DNA from: Microbacterium sp. Se63.02b | Lineage (GTDB): Bacteria; Actinomycetota; Actinomycetes; Actinomycetales; Microbacteriaceae | Length of the DNA stretch: 64,000 nt | Direction of reading: 5' to 3' | Assembly (NCBI RefSeq): GCF_014171575.1 | Contig: NZ_CP050453.1 | Coordinates: 1,178,001-1,242,000, forward strand | Shown here: positions 11,419 to 21,543 of the stretch, one piece after another | Position numbering within the stretch: the stretch's first letter is position 1 | How the letters are laid out: every line of letters starts with the position of its first letter | The notes under the pieces: model-generated | The model's input: only the letters and a program-made list of their open reading frames with translations | Told to the model about the DNA's origin: nothing | Databases searched by the model: none | Translations under genes and position numbers: made by a program

Positions 11419-11823
11419 TCAGTCGACGATGGCGATGCCGTCGATCTCGACGAGCATCTCCTCGCGCGGCAGACCGGTGAAGACGGTGGTGCGCGACGGG
11501 AGCACGCCGTCGGTGGTGTGCGCTGTGACGAACTCGCCGTAGGCCTCGTTCATGATCGGGAAGTCCTCGCGCTTGGTGAGGTACACGCGCAGCATGACGA
11601 CGTCGTCGAACGTCGCGCCCGATGCCTCGACGATCGCCTTGACGTTCTCGAGCGTGCGAGTCGTCTGCGCGGCGACATCACCGGGGAAGAGGTACTCGTT
11701 GGTCTGCGGGTCGACGGGACCCTGGCCGGAGACCTGGACGAACGGGCCCTTGCGGATCCCCTGCGAGAAAGTGTGGGCGGGAGCGGGGGCGGCGTCGGTG
11801 GAAACTCGGATCTTCGCGGTCAT
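11419..11823 (-). CDS. RidA-family enamine/imine deaminase
   Basis: A 134-residue YjgF/YER057c/UK114 protein. The family hydrolyses reactive 2-aminoacrylate and related enamines released by PLP dehydratases. Typical segments are KGPFVQVSGQGPVDPQT (about residues 26-42), the NVKAIVEASGATFDDVV helix, and FTGLPREEMLVEIDGIA, which places the conserved active-site Arg/Glu pair. It diverges, with only 25 bp between the starts, from a PLP D-amino-acid dehydratase-like gene, which is exactly the kind of enzyme whose side products RidA removes. The ATG at 11823 has CTGGTGGC just upstream. Confidence 0.9.
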   Translation of the reverse strand: MTAKIRVSTDAAPAPAHTFSQGIRKGPFVQVSGQGPVDPQTNEYLFPGDVAAQTTRTLENVKAIVEASGATFDDVVMLRVYLTKREDFPIMNEAYGEFVTAHTTDGVLPSRTTVFTGLPREEMLVEIDGIAIVD

Positions 11824-11848
11824 GCCACCAGCCTAGTAGCCTTGTTAG

Positions 11849-13061
11849 ATGCCTCTACAAATTCCGGATCCCGTTTTCGGCGCCTGGACGAAGGGGTTCC
11901 CCGCGCACGCCGCAGGGCTCCGACTCTCCGAGGTGCACGGCGCCGGCTTGCGCCTCTCCGACCTGGTCACCCCGGTGATGACCGTCCACGAAGAGGCGCT
12001 GACGCACAACGAGGACACCGTCTTCGGGTGGGCCGAGGAGCGTGGCGTGCTGCTCGCTCCGCACGGCAAGACCACGATGGCGCCGGCACTCTGGCAGCGG
12101 CTCCTCGACGCGGGGGCGTGGGGTATCTCGGTCGCCACGCCGTGGCAGGCAGAGGTGGCCATCGACGCCGGTGTGTCGACGGTGCTGATCGCCAACGCGG
12201 TGACGGATCTCGCTGCGGTGCGGCGGCTCGGCGCCCTGCTCGCCGATACCCGCCTGCGGGTGCTGTGCTGGGCGGACTCCCTCGGAGGTGTCGCGATCCT
12301 CGCAGAGGGCATGCGCGACGCCGCGCGGCCGCTGGACGTGCTGGTGGAGCTCGGGGAGCGCGCGGGCGTACCGGCGCGCGATCCGTGGAGGAAGGGGAAC
12401 GGATCGCCGAAGCGGTCTCCGCCGCCCCGGGACTTCGGCTGGCCGGCGTCGCGGGATACGAGGGACCGTTCGGGCCGGATCGCAGCGAGGGCTCCGTCGC
12501 CGCCGTCGACCGGTATCTGCGCTCGATCGTCGAGCTGCACGATCGGCTCGTGTATCCCGAGGGCGTCCGCCCCGTACTGAGCGCGGGAGGCAGCGCGTTT
12601 CCCGATCGCGCTGCCGCGGTGCTCGCCCCGCGCAACGTCGAAGCCGATATCGTGCTGCGTTCTGGCGCGTTCCAGATCCACGACGACGGCTTCTACTCCC
12701 GCATGTCGCCCTTCGGTGCGCTGACCGACACGGCGTCGCTCCGTTCGGCGATGCACGTCTGGTCCCGGTGGTCTCGCAGCCCGAGGACGGTCTCGCCCTG
12801 TTGGATGCGGGGCGGCGCGATGTGCCCTTCGACCTGGACCTGCCGGTGCCGCAATCGGTCGAGGGCGAAGTGACGGCGCTGAACGATCAGCACGCGTTCC
12901 TCCGCCTTGCCGATGCCGCCACCACAGCGGTCGGCGACGTCGTGCGGCTCGGCCTCTCCCACCCGTGCACCGCGTTCGACAAGTGGCGGGTGGTCGCGGT
13001 CATCGACGACCCCGACGCGCCGGACCCTCGGGTGATCGGGGCGGTGGCGACATGCTTCTGA
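11849..13061 (+). CDS. D-serine dehydratase/D-threonine aldolase-like PLP enzyme (frame breaks near 12385 and 12755)
   Basis: An alanine-racemase-like fold III PLP enzyme of about 404 residues. The PLP lysine lies in LLAPHGKTTMAPALW (about residues 69-83). The C-terminal DSD1 domain has the metal-ligand motif HPCTAFDKW near the end, seen in D-serine dehydratase and D-threonine aldolase. The three fragments lie in successive frames, each joined by one lost base (near 12385 and 12755). There is no ribosome binding site before the ATG at 11849; a TAGTAG hexamer ends about 9 nt upstream, suggesting a leaderless message. Neighbours (RidA and an N-acyl-D-amino-acid deacylase overlapping its end by 10 nt) suggest it degrades D-amino acids. 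Confidence 0.82.
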
Positions 13062-16000
13062 GTGCGGAGAAGGCCGCTGCGGGGCTCGTCCGTGTCTATC
13101 GGGGCGCCACGGTCGTCGACGGAACCGGCGCCCCCGTTTCGTGGCCGACGTCGCGGTGGAAGGCGCCAGGGTCGTGGCCGTCCTGCCGCGGGACAGCCGC
13201 CCCGACGAACTCGAACTCCCGGCGGGGGCGGTCGAGATCGCGGCCGAAGGGCTCGCCCTGGCGCCGGGCTTCATCGACATGCACGCCCACAGCGACCTCG
13301 CGGTGCTCGGCGGGATCACGCACGACGCGAAGATCAGGCAGGGTGTCACGACCGAGGTGCTCGGGCAGGACGGCCTCGGCTACGCGCCGCTCGACGACGC
13401 CTCCGCGGCTGTCATCCCGGCGCAGATCGCGGGGTGGAACGGTCTGCCCGACGACGTGCCGTGGCGGTCGATGGACGACCTGCTGTCGGCCATCGACGCG
13501 GCGACCGTCGCGAACGCCGCCGTGCTGGTTCCTCAGGGAACCTGCGGATGATGGTGGTCGGACACGAGAACCGTCGAGCGACGTCCGCCGAGATCGCGTC
13601 GATGACGGAGATGCTCGGCGCGGCCCTCGATGCGGGAGCTTTCGGGATGTCGAGCGGTCTCACCTACACGCCGGGCATGTACGCGGACACGGCGGAGTTG
13701 GAGGCGCTCTGCCGAGTCGTCGCCGAGCGCGGCGGATATTGGGCGCCCCACACCCGTAGCTACGGAGGGGGAGCACTCGACGCCTATCGGGAGGCGCTCG
13801 ACATCGGTCGTCGCACCGGCTGCCCCGTGCATCTCACGCACGCCACGATGAACTTCGCTCCGAATCGGAGGAGGGCTGACGAGCTCCTCGCCCTGATCGA
13901 CGAGGCGATCGCCGACGGGGTCGACGTGACCCTCGACACCTACCCGTACCTGCCGGGGGCGACCACGCTGGCCGCGCTGCTGCCGAGTCGGCTCGCGGCG
14001 ACGGGAGACCTTCTCGGAGCCCTGTCCGCGCTGGATCCCGAAGGGCGGGAGGCCCTGCGCGTCGAGCTGGAGGAGGTCGGCTGCGACGGCTTCCACGGTG
14101 AGAAGGCCGACTGGACGCAGATCCAGATCTCGGGCGCGGCGAACCCGGCGCTCGCGGACCTCGTCGGACGCACGGTCGCCGAGATCGCGACCACGACGGG
14201 TCGCCGAGCCGTGGACGTCGTGGTCGACACCGTGATCCAGGACGCCGGGGCCACCGGAATCCTGATGCACATCGGAGACGAGGAGAACGTCCGCGCGATC
14301 ATGCGCCACCCGCGGCATTCGGGCGGGAGCGACGGAATCCTGATCGGCGCCCGGCCGCACCCTCGCGGCCGGGGCACCTTCCCGCGCTACCTGGGGCACT
14401 ACGTGCGCGAGCTCGGCATCCTGACACTCGAGGAGGCGGTGCGCCACCTGTCGGGTACTCCGGCTCGACGCCTCGGGCTCGACAGGGGAGACGCGCCGCG
14501 CGGCGTCATCCGGGACGGCGCGACTGCCGACCTCGTACTGTTCGACCCCGAGACCGTCGCTGCCGGCGCCACCTTCGACTCACCGCTCGCCGCTCCGCGC
14601 GGCATCGTGGAGGTGCTGGTCGCAGGAGTGGCGGTGGTGGCCAACGGCGAGCCCACCGGTGCCGCACCGGGGCGCGCCCTGCGGATGCCGCCACCGCCCC
14701 ATCGGGCGACCGTGCCGCGGGTCGACGCACGGATCGACCCCTCCGCGCCCGGATTCGCCTGGGCAGACGGAACCCCGATCCGTGCCGCAGCCGACCTCGC
14801 CGCTTCCGTGGTGCGGCTGGGCGGCGGAGGGGCGTCGGACGACGCGGCCCCCATCCGCCTCCTGGTCGATGAGAGTCTCGGCGCCGAGGCGGAGGCAGCC
14901 GGAAGCATCGGTGCTGAGGCGTTCCGGGTGACCGTGAGCGCGGGCGGCATCGAGATCCGAGGCGCGAGTCCGTGCGGCGTGTTCCGGGGCGCCACCGTGC
15001 TGCGGCAGCTCCGCGATCCCGAGGCTTCGGCCGTCATCGTCCCCGCCGGCGTCTGGGAGGGCGCGCCCGCGTACGGGTGGCGCGGGGCGATGCTCGATGT
15101 CGCCAGGCATTTCCGTCCCGTCGACGAGGTGCGTCGGCTCATCGACCTGCTCGCCGACCACCATCTCAACGTCCTCCATCTGCATCTCACGGATGACCAG
15201 GGGTGGCGATTCGAGGTTCCCGGTTTCCCCCGGCTCACCGAGATCGGCTCCACGCGGGTGGCCACGCAGAGGGGGCACGGTCCGCTCTCGACGGTGGAAC
15301 CCGGGGTGCACGAGGGGTTCTACACCGCCGTCGAGCTGCGCGAACTCGTGGAGTACGGCGCCGAGCGCTTCGTGACGCTCGTGCCCGAGGTGGAGCTGCC
15401 CGGCCACGTCCAGGCTGCGCTCGCGGCCTACCCCGAACTCGGCAACGTCGACGTCGGCGATCCGGTCACCGCGCCGTGGGAGCGTTTCGGTGTCAACCCC
15501 CGCACACTGGCTCCGACCGAGGCGTCGCTGGCGTTCGGTCGTGCGGCCATCGACGCCCTGTGCGACGTGTTCGACGCGGAGTGGATCGGCATCGGCGGAG
15601 ACGAGGTGCCCGTGACGGAGTGGGCCCAGAGCGCCGCCGCCGCGGAACGCATGCGTGAGCTCGGACTCGCCACCGCGCACGACGTGCAACCGTGGTTCAC
15701 GGCGCAGTTCGTGGCGCACGTCCGCTCGCGGGGGCGGACGGCCCTGGCATGGGACGAGGTCCTCGAGGGCGACGTGCCGGACGGTGTGCGCATCCTGGCC
15801 TGGCGCGGCCCCGCGGCGATGCGCGATGCCCTCGCCCGTGGCATCCCGGTGGTGGCCTGTCCCGATCTCGAGGTGTACCTCGACTATCCCCAGTCGGAGT
15901 CCGTGGAGGAGCCGATCAGAGTGGGTCCTCCGTTGACGATCGAGCGGGCGTACACCCTGCGCATCGAGGACGGCGCCGTCGGAGGGCAGGCCAACGTCTG

Positions 16001-16316
16001 GAGCGAGCACCTGCCGACGCGGGATCGCGTCGACTTCGCGATGTTCCCTCGTCTGGCAGCGATCGCCGAGCGCCTCTGGGACGGCGGTGACCCGGCGCCG
16101 TATGCGGACTTCGGTCGACGCCTGCCCACGCACCTGCGCCGCCTGCGTGCCTCGGGGGTGCGGTATCGTCCCCTTGACGGCCCGACGCCCGCTCAGCGCC
16201 GACCCGGCGTGCCGGGCAAACCGCTCACGATCTCGGCTCGGGAGGACATCGTCGCGGGCCTGGTCGCTCGCCTGGTGGAGCGGTCTCAGGCCGCTTCCGC
16301 CGAGTATCGAAAGTAA
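13052..16316 (+). CDS. N-acyl-D-amino-acid deacylase continuous with a GH20 beta-N-acetylhexosaminidase (frame breaks near 13130 and 13545)
   Basis: Residues 1 to about 545 are a D-aminoacylase of the amidohydrolase superfamily: metal motif GFIDMHAHSDL, then HLTHATMNF, DTYPYLPG and the C-terminal SGTPARRLGL plus GRALR. Without a stop, and with almost no linker, the frame continues into a GH20 domain (about 550-1088) with [38 protein letters not shown], the catalytic pair in WIGIGGDEVP, and ANVWSEHLPT. The deacylase frees D-amino acids from N-acyl forms; GH20 removes terminal GlcNAc. An ATG at about 14683 right after GRALR could be an original separate GH20 start, so a lost base that removed a stop is possible. 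Both halves look complete. No signal peptide: cytoplasmic. Confidence 0.8.
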
Positions 16317-16369
16317 TGTAACGTTTCGGTAACCCTGCCAGCGCGTCCGCGGGCAGAGGTTGCGTAAAT

Positions 16370-16394
16370 TTTGTTCGTAAGGTCTACTAACAAA
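16370..16394. promoter_or_regulatory. ROK-type operator and leaderless promoter
   Basis: TTTGTT (16370-16375) and AACAAA (16389-16394) are the ends of a 25-bp dyad centred on 16382, with inner GTA/TAC pairs. It ends one base before the ATG of the ROK regulator. A TACTAA hexamer (16385-16390) lies 5 nt before the ATG, with TTGCGT 19 bp upstream, so the start may be leaderless and the dyad would cover it. Confidence 0.65.
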
Positions 16395-16395
16395 C

Positions 16396-17582
16396 ATGTC
16401 CGTTTCGGATGAACAGCGCCCCGCGTCGCCGGCAGAGTACCTCGGCGCGAACTCGCACGCCTTCGGCCCCGGGCGGCACCTGCGCTCGCGCTCCAAAGTG
16501 CTCCCTGAGCACGCTCGCGGGCACAACCGGGCACTCGTGCTTCAGACGCTGTATCACGCCGGAGCCATGAGCCGCGCCGATCTCTCGCGCGAGACGGGGC
16601 TGACCAGGGTGACGATCTCCGATCTGGTCGCGGAGTTCATCGCCGACGGCATCGTGATCGAGATGGGCGTCCGCGAAGCCGTGGGCCCAGGTAAGCCGCC
16701 GATCCTGATCGACATCGACCGGTTCGGCCACCAGATCCTCGGCCTCGACCTCTCCGGTCCCAGTGCGTTCACCGGGGCGGTGCTCAGCCTCGACGGCGAC
16801 GTCCTGGAGCGACGTGAGGTGCCGCGTCCCGAGTCGCCCGACGGCGAAGCAGCGTATGCGGCGCTGCACGAGTTGGCGCAGACGCTCGTCGCCGCCTCGA
16901 CGCAGCCGCTGCTGGGCGTCGGCATCGGCACGCCCGGTGTCGTGCGACCCGACGGTCTCGTCCTCAGCTCTCCCAACCTGGGCTGGACCGACTTCCCGCT
17001 GGAGGCGAAGCTCGGCGTCGACCTCGACCTGCCCGTCCTCGCCAGGAACGATGCCAACGCCGCCGTGCTCGCCGAGTACACGTTCGGCGACGCGAAGGCC
17101 GACTTCATGCTGATCAAGATCGGCCGAGGGGTCGGCGCCGGCCTCATCACCGGGAGCCAGCCGCTGCTCGGCAGTCGCTTCGCGGCGGGGAGATCGGTCA
17201 CGTCGTGGTCGGCACGGACGGCGGGCCACGGTGCGCGTGCGGCAAGGACGGATGCCTCGAAGCCTGGCTCAGCGTCAGCCGCCTCGGTGCCGCGATCGCC
17301 GCCGATCCTGCCGCGCGGGATGAGATCCTGCGCGATGCCGGGACCCGCATGGCCATCGCCATCGCCCCGATCGTCGCCGCGCTCGACCTCTCCGAAGTCG
17401 TGCTCTCCGGACCCGCTGACCTGCTCGACGGCATCCTCATCGACGCCGCGATCGAGACCCTGCACGCGCGGACTCTCGAGGGCGTGTTCGAGGACGTAGA
17501 GGTGCGTCTCACGCACCAGGACGACATCGTGCTGCGCGGGGCCGCGGTGATGGTCCTCTCCGGTCAGTTGGGAGTGTCGTGA
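16396..17582 (+). CDS. ROK-family transcriptional regulator (NagC-like; frame break near 17185)
   Basis: The N-terminal winged helix reads LQTLYHAGAMSRADLSRETG then LTRVTISDLVAEF (about residues 52-85), followed by a ROK sugar-binding domain with LGLDLSG, GIGTPGVV and the zinc motif CACGKDGCLEAW. The frame breaks near 17185 at GCGGCGGGGAGATC; one added G restores FAAGEIGHVVVGTDGG. Total about 395 residues. ROK regulators of this type respond to GlcNAc-6-phosphate or free sugars. Lying ahead of a ROK kinase and nagB and behind a GH20 gene, it is the likely local repressor of amino-sugar use, and the dyad at 16370-16394 suggests it controls itself. Confidence 0.88.
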
Positions 17583-17622
17583 CGACTGCTCTCGCCGCCG
17601 GCACTGCAGGGCGTGGCATCTG

Positions 17623-18587
17623 ATGACCGATGCGGGCACCGCCGACCGTTCCGGTCGGCCGATTCGTGTGGGCCTCGACGTCGGCGGCACCAAGATCGAT
17701 GCCGTGGCCGTCGATGCCGCCGGTGAGATCATCGGGAGGCTGCGTCGCCCGACCGGGTGGGGAGACGACGCGGTCGTCGAGAGCATCGTCACCGCGGTCG
17801 CGACGCTCGCCGACGAGACGGGTCTGACGGTCTCGCGTACCGGCTCCGTCGGGATCGGCATCCCCGGACTCGTCGACGCCGAGGCTGGACGAGTGGACCA
17901 CGCCGTCAACCTCGGGGTCGAGTCCCTGGACCTCGCCGACCGTGCCGAGCGTGCACTCGGTGTGCCCTTCCGGGTGGAGAACGACGTGAAGGCCGCTGCG
18001 CTCGGCGCGGCCGCGCTCAGCGGCGTGTCCGGGTCGATGGCGTACCTCAACCTGGGCACAGGGGTCGCCGCAGGGATCGTGATCGACGGGCGGATCTGGC
18101 GTGGTGCGCGCGGCACCGCCGGCGAGGTGGGGCACCTCTCGGTCGACCCGAACGGGCGTCTGTGCGGATGCGGACAGCGCGGGTGCATCGAGACCTTCTG
18201 CGGCGGTGGCGCCCTCGCCAAGGCGTGGGGACGACCGGGGGCTCTTCCCATCCGCGACATCTTCGACGCCGCGGACGCGGGTGACCCGCTGGCCCTCGCG
18301 CTGCGTGACGATCTCCACCACGGCGCGGCCGCCGCAGTGCGGGTGCTCGTGCTGTCGGCCGACGTCGAGACCGTGATCATCGGGGAGGCCTGACCGCGCT
18401 CGGCGGACGCCTCGAAGACGGAATCCGCGCGGCGCTGCATGCGGGCGCCGAGGCTTCGCCGTTCATGCGGTCGCTCCGGCTGGATGAGAGAATCGAACTG
18501 CTGTCCGCGGGGTCTCCCGCCGCCGCTTTCGGCGCCGCGCTCGTCGGCGCCTCCCTCACAGAGAAGGAGATCGTCCCGCATGGCTGA
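17623..18587 (+). CDS. ROK-family sugar kinase, probable N-acetylglucosamine kinase/glucokinase (frame break near 18388)
   Basis: A ROK kinase that phosphorylates the 6-hydroxyl of a hexose with ATP. Phosphate-1 motif GLDVGGTKIDAVAVD sits at about residues 17-31, the catalytic Asp in VENDVKAAALGAA near 118, and the zinc motif CGCGQRGCIETF near 180. A false stop at 18393 arises from a lost base after VIIGE; the neighbouring frame continues GLTALGGRLEDGIRAAL and ends at TGA 18585-18587, inside the start of nagB. With NagB downstream and GH20 and NagA nearby, GlcNAc is the likely substrate, which is inferred. The regulator-kinase gap is only 40 nt, so they are probably co-transcribed. Confidence 0.85.
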
Positions 18588-19359
18588 GGTCGTCATCGTC
18601 GAGAATGCCGAGGCCGCCGGTGAGTTGGTCGCCACAGAGATCGTCGAGTTGATCGACCGGCGTGCCGACGCGGTGCTCGGTCTCGCCACGGGCTCGACCC
18701 CGCTGCCCGTGTACCAGGCGCTGCGCTCGAAGCTCGCCGGCCGCGACGTCTCCCAGGTGCGCGGCTTCGCGTTGGACGAGTACGTGGGCATCGACCCGAC
18801 CCACCCGGAGAGCTACCGCTCGGTCATCACGCGCGAGGTCGTCGAACCGCTCGGGCTCGACCCGCAGCGCATCCATGTGCCCAACGGCGCGCTCGCGACG
18901 ATCCAGCACGCGGGCGACGACTACGAGGCCGCCATCGACGCGGCGGGTGGCGTCGATCTGCAGATCCTCGGAATCGGCACCGACGGGCACATCGGCTTCA
19001 ATGAGCCCGGCTCGTCGTTCGCCTCCCGTACGCGCGTCAAGACGCTCACCGAGCAGACCCGCGAAGACAACGCCCGCTTCTTCGACTCGATCGACGACGT
19101 GCCGATGCACTGCATCACGCAGGGGCTCGGCACCATCCTGAAGGCGCGCCACCTCGTGCTGCTGGCCTTCGGTGCAGGCAAGGCCGAGGCCGTGGCCGGC
19201 GCCGTCGAAGGACCGCTCACGGCACTTCTGCCCGGCTCCGCGATCCAGCTCCACCCGCACGCGACGATCGTCGTCGACGAAGCCGCCGCGTCGCGCCTCT
19301 CGCTCGCCGACTACTACCGCTACACCTTCGCCAACAAGCCCGAGTGGCAGGGCATCTGA
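18580..19359 (+). CDS. nagB: Glucosamine-6-phosphate deaminase
   Basis: This 259-residue enzyme converts glucosamine-6-phosphate to fructose-6-phosphate and ammonia, feeding amino sugars into glycolysis. Visible motifs are the phosphate loop LATGSTPLPVYQAL (about residues 34-47), the catalytic Asp in FALDEYVGID (about 63-72), and the active-site block GTDGHIGFNEPGSSF (about 132-146). Length is close to E. coli NagB (266). The ATG at 18580 overlaps the kinase stop by 8 nt and follows GAAGGAG. The gene ends a three-gene run of regulator, kinase and deaminase. Confidence 0.96.
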   Translation: MAEVVIVENAEAAGELVATEIVELIDRRADAVLGLATGSTPLPVYQALRSKLAGRDVSQVRGFALDEYVGIDPTHPESYRSVITREVVEPLGLDPQRIHVPNGALATIQHAGDDYEAAIDAAGGVDLQILGIGTDGHIGFNEPGSSFASRTRVKTLTEQTREDNARFFDSIDDVPMHCITQGLGTILKARHLVLLAFGAGKAEAVAGAVEGPLTALLPGSAIQLHPHATIVVDEAAASRLSLADYYRYTFANKPEWQGI

Positions 19360-19375
19360 CGCACGCCGAGCGTGC

Positions 19376-19788
19376 TCAGTCCTGCGCGAGCGCAGGCCAC
19401 GCGATCGGCAGCAGGTGCTCTGTGCTCAGCGGTGCCAGGGCGAGCGTCGGGATGTCCCCTCCCGGGTGATCCAACGGAGTTCGGCGAGTTCGGCCTGGAC
19501 GGTCACGGCCTCGGGATCGACGGTCGTCGCGAAAGCCTCTGCGACGACACGATGGCCCGGCTCGTTGGCGGCGGCCGAGGCGAACGTTCCCAGAGGTCGG
19601 AGGTCGCGCTCCTCCAGGAGCAGCCCCAGCTCTTCGTGGAGTTCGCGGATCAGCGTCTGGGCGGGGGACTCGCCGGGCTCGGGCTTTCCGCCCGGTTGCA
19701 TGAAGGTCGTCGTGCCCTCCTTGCGGACGACGAGGACGCGCCCGTCGTCGTCGACGATCACAGCCGCGCTCACGTGGATGTCAGGCAT
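19376..19788 (-). CDS. Nudix hydrolase (frame break near 19455)
   Basis: A small Nudix protein starting MPDIHVSAAVIVDDDGRVLV. The Nudix box is present as GGKPEPGESPAQTLIRELHEEL (about residues 33-54), with the REx2EE-like core for Mg2+ binding. The frame breaks near 19455 in a run of G; one extra base gives the tail GDIPTLALAPLSTEHLLPIA and a stop at 19376, for about 137 residues. Nudix enzymes hydrolyse nucleoside diphosphates linked to other groups; no specific substrate is evident. Its start overlaps the stop of the upstream FAD oxidase gene by 8 nt. Confidence 0.85.
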
Positions 19789-21139
19789 CGAAGACCTTCC
19801 CTGGGTTGAGGATGCCGAGCGGATCGAACACCGCCGCGATCTGCCGCTGGAGGTGCCACTGGTCGTCTCCCAGCTCCTCGGCGAGCCAACGTCGCTTGAG
19901 CACGCCGATGCCGTGCTCTCCGGTGAGCGTCCCGCCGAGCCGGATGGCGGCGCGGAACAGGTCGTCTGCGGCCGCCCACACCTCTGGGGGGACCTCGGGT
20001 CCGTCGAACAGGAAGTTCGGATGCAGGTTGCCGTCGCCGGCATGGGCGACGGTCGGGATGCGCAGACCGTACTCCCGTTCGATACGGGCGATCTCGTCGA
20101 ACATCGCGGGCATCGCGCTTCGCGGCACCGCGACATCTTCGATCAGGGAAGTGCCCAGCGACGCCATCGCCGCGTGCATCGACCGCCGGATCGCGAGTAG
20201 ACGCTCTCCTTCGGTTCTGTCGTGCGAGACGACCGTGCTTCCGTCATGCGCTCGCAGGATGTCCGCGATCGCCTCTGCCTCGGCGCGCGCGGCGGGTCCG
20301 TCGGTCTGGATCGTGAGCTGCGCGGCGCCCGTCGTCGGCGCGGGAAGGGCGAGGAGCGCATGCACCGCCTCGAGGCTGGCGGCATCCATGAGCTCCATGA
20401 TCGCCGGTTGCACCCCGGCTGCGGTCACGGCGGCCGACGCCGCAGCAGCCGCTCGGACACCGGGGAAGGTCGCAGCGATCGTGCACGTGTCGCCGGGGAC
20501 CAGCCGACGCAGTTTGAGTGTCGCTCCCACCACGACCCCCAGAGTCCCCTCGGAGCCGACCACGAGCGCGGTGAGGTCCAGGCCGGTGACGCCCTTGACG
20601 CTGCGGTGGCCGAGGTGCAGCAGGCGACCGTCGGCGAGCACGAGATCGACGCCGAGGACGGCATCGCGCACGACACCGTACTTCGCGCACAGGAGACCGC
20701 CCGCACCTGTGGCGATGTTGCCGCCGACGGTGGAGATGTCTCGGCTGGCGGGGTCGGGGGCCCACCACAGCCCGTGGCGGCCGAGCTCGGCGTTGAGATC
20801 CGCATTCAAGATGCCCGGTTCGACGACGGCGAGCAGATCGTCGGCCCGTACCTCGCGGATCGCGGTCATCCGTCGCACGGACAGCACGATCTCGCCCGTT
20901 CCCGCATTGGCGGCGCCCGCCAGACCGGTGCCGGCCCCACGGACCACGACGGGAGTGCGCGTGGCGGTGGCGATGCGAAGGGTCTGCTGGACGTCTTCGA
21001 CGCTCTCGGCATGGACGACCGCGACCGGGAGTCCTGCCGCCGCGTGACCGGAACGGTCGGCCCTCGCCTCCTCGAGCGATGCGCGGCTGGTGTCCACGAG
21101 CGCTCCGAGCGACTCCTGCAGCTGCGACAGCACGCTCAC
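19781..21139 (-). CDS. FAD-binding oxidoreductase of the glycolate/D-lactate oxidase family
   Basis: A 452-residue protein with the FAD_binding_4 fold (about residues 36-215: TPVVVRGAGTGLAGAANA and the SRDISTVGGNIATGAGGLLC stretch) and a C-terminal FAD-oxidase domain ending in HAGDGNLHPNF and LGGTLTGEHGIGVLKRRWL. The family oxidises 2-hydroxy acids such as glycolate or D-lactate. No iron-sulfur partner lies next to it. It is translationally linked to the Nudix gene. Which 2-hydroxy acid is used cannot be told from sequence. Confidence 0.9.
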   Translation of the reverse strand: MSVLSQLQESLGALVDTSRASLEEARADRSGHAAAGLPVAVVHAESVEDVQQTLRIATATRTPVVVRGAGTGLAGAANAGTGEIVLSVRRMTAIREVRADDLLAVVEPGILNADLNAELGRHGLWWAPDPASRDISTVGGNIATGAGGLLCAKYGVVRDAVLGVDLVLADGRLLHLGHRSVKGVTGLDLTALVVGSEGTLGVVVGATLKLRRLVPGDTCTIAATFPGVRAAAAASAAVTAAGVQPAIMELMDAASLEAVHALLALPAPTTGAAQLTIQTDGPAARAEAEAIADILRAHDGSTVVSHDRTEGERLLAIRRSMHAAMASLGTSLIEDVAVPRSAMPAMFDEIARIEREYGLRIPTVAHAGDGNLHPNFLFDGPEVPPEVWAAADDLFRAAIRLGGTLTGEHGIGVLKRRWLAEELGDDQWHLQRQIAAVFDPLGILNPGKVFDA

Positions 21140-21162
21140 GTCAGGCGCTCACGACAGGGCGG

Positions 21163-21534
21163 TCACGACAGTGCGCGGCGGCCGCTGAGCACGCCGGCGA
21201 CGACGGCGACGAGGGCGAAGGCGGTACCGATCAGAGCTTGCCCCATCGACCACCAGGCGATGGTGACGCCGACGTAGATCAGCAGTTCGACCGCGGCGCG
21301 GAGGAAGGGGTGCACCCGGAGCATGGCTCGGGGTGACAGGAAGAGCGCCCAGATCAGGACGACGATGACGGGAGCCCCGATCCCGATGATGATGTTCCAC
21401 GGAAGCGACCAGCTGGCGAAGCCCCAGAGCGCGAGCGAAGCGACCGCGACCACCAGGACGATGGTGCGGACGATGTCGAGCGCGGTGATGGTCGGGCGCT
21501 CGACGCCGGGAACGGGTGCGGGATCCGAGGACAT
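21163..21534 (-). CDS. YrdB/DUF2568-like small membrane protein
   Basis: A 123-residue integral membrane protein with four hydrophobic segments (about residues 22-42, 48-66, 77-95 and 99-117) and short polar loops. Wording such as LWGFASWSLPWNIIIGIGAP and FLSPRA resembles the YrdB (DUF2568) family, whose function is not known. It sits 23 nt upstream of the FAD oxidase gene on the same strand, so it may head that transcript. Confidence 0.7.
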   Translation of the reverse strand: MSSDPAPVPGVERPTITALDIVRTIVLVVAVASLALWGFASWSLPWNIIIGIGAPVIVVLIWALFLSPRAMLRVHPFLRAAVELLIYVGVTIAWWSMGQALIGTAFALVAVVAGVLSGRRALS

Positions 21535-21543
21535 GGATCCAGT

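Noticed and set aside
13540..13560. Stop codon in the deacylase taken as gene death
   Set aside because: One extra C restores the conserved VPQGTLRMMVVGHENR, and the metal-binding residues on both sides are intact.
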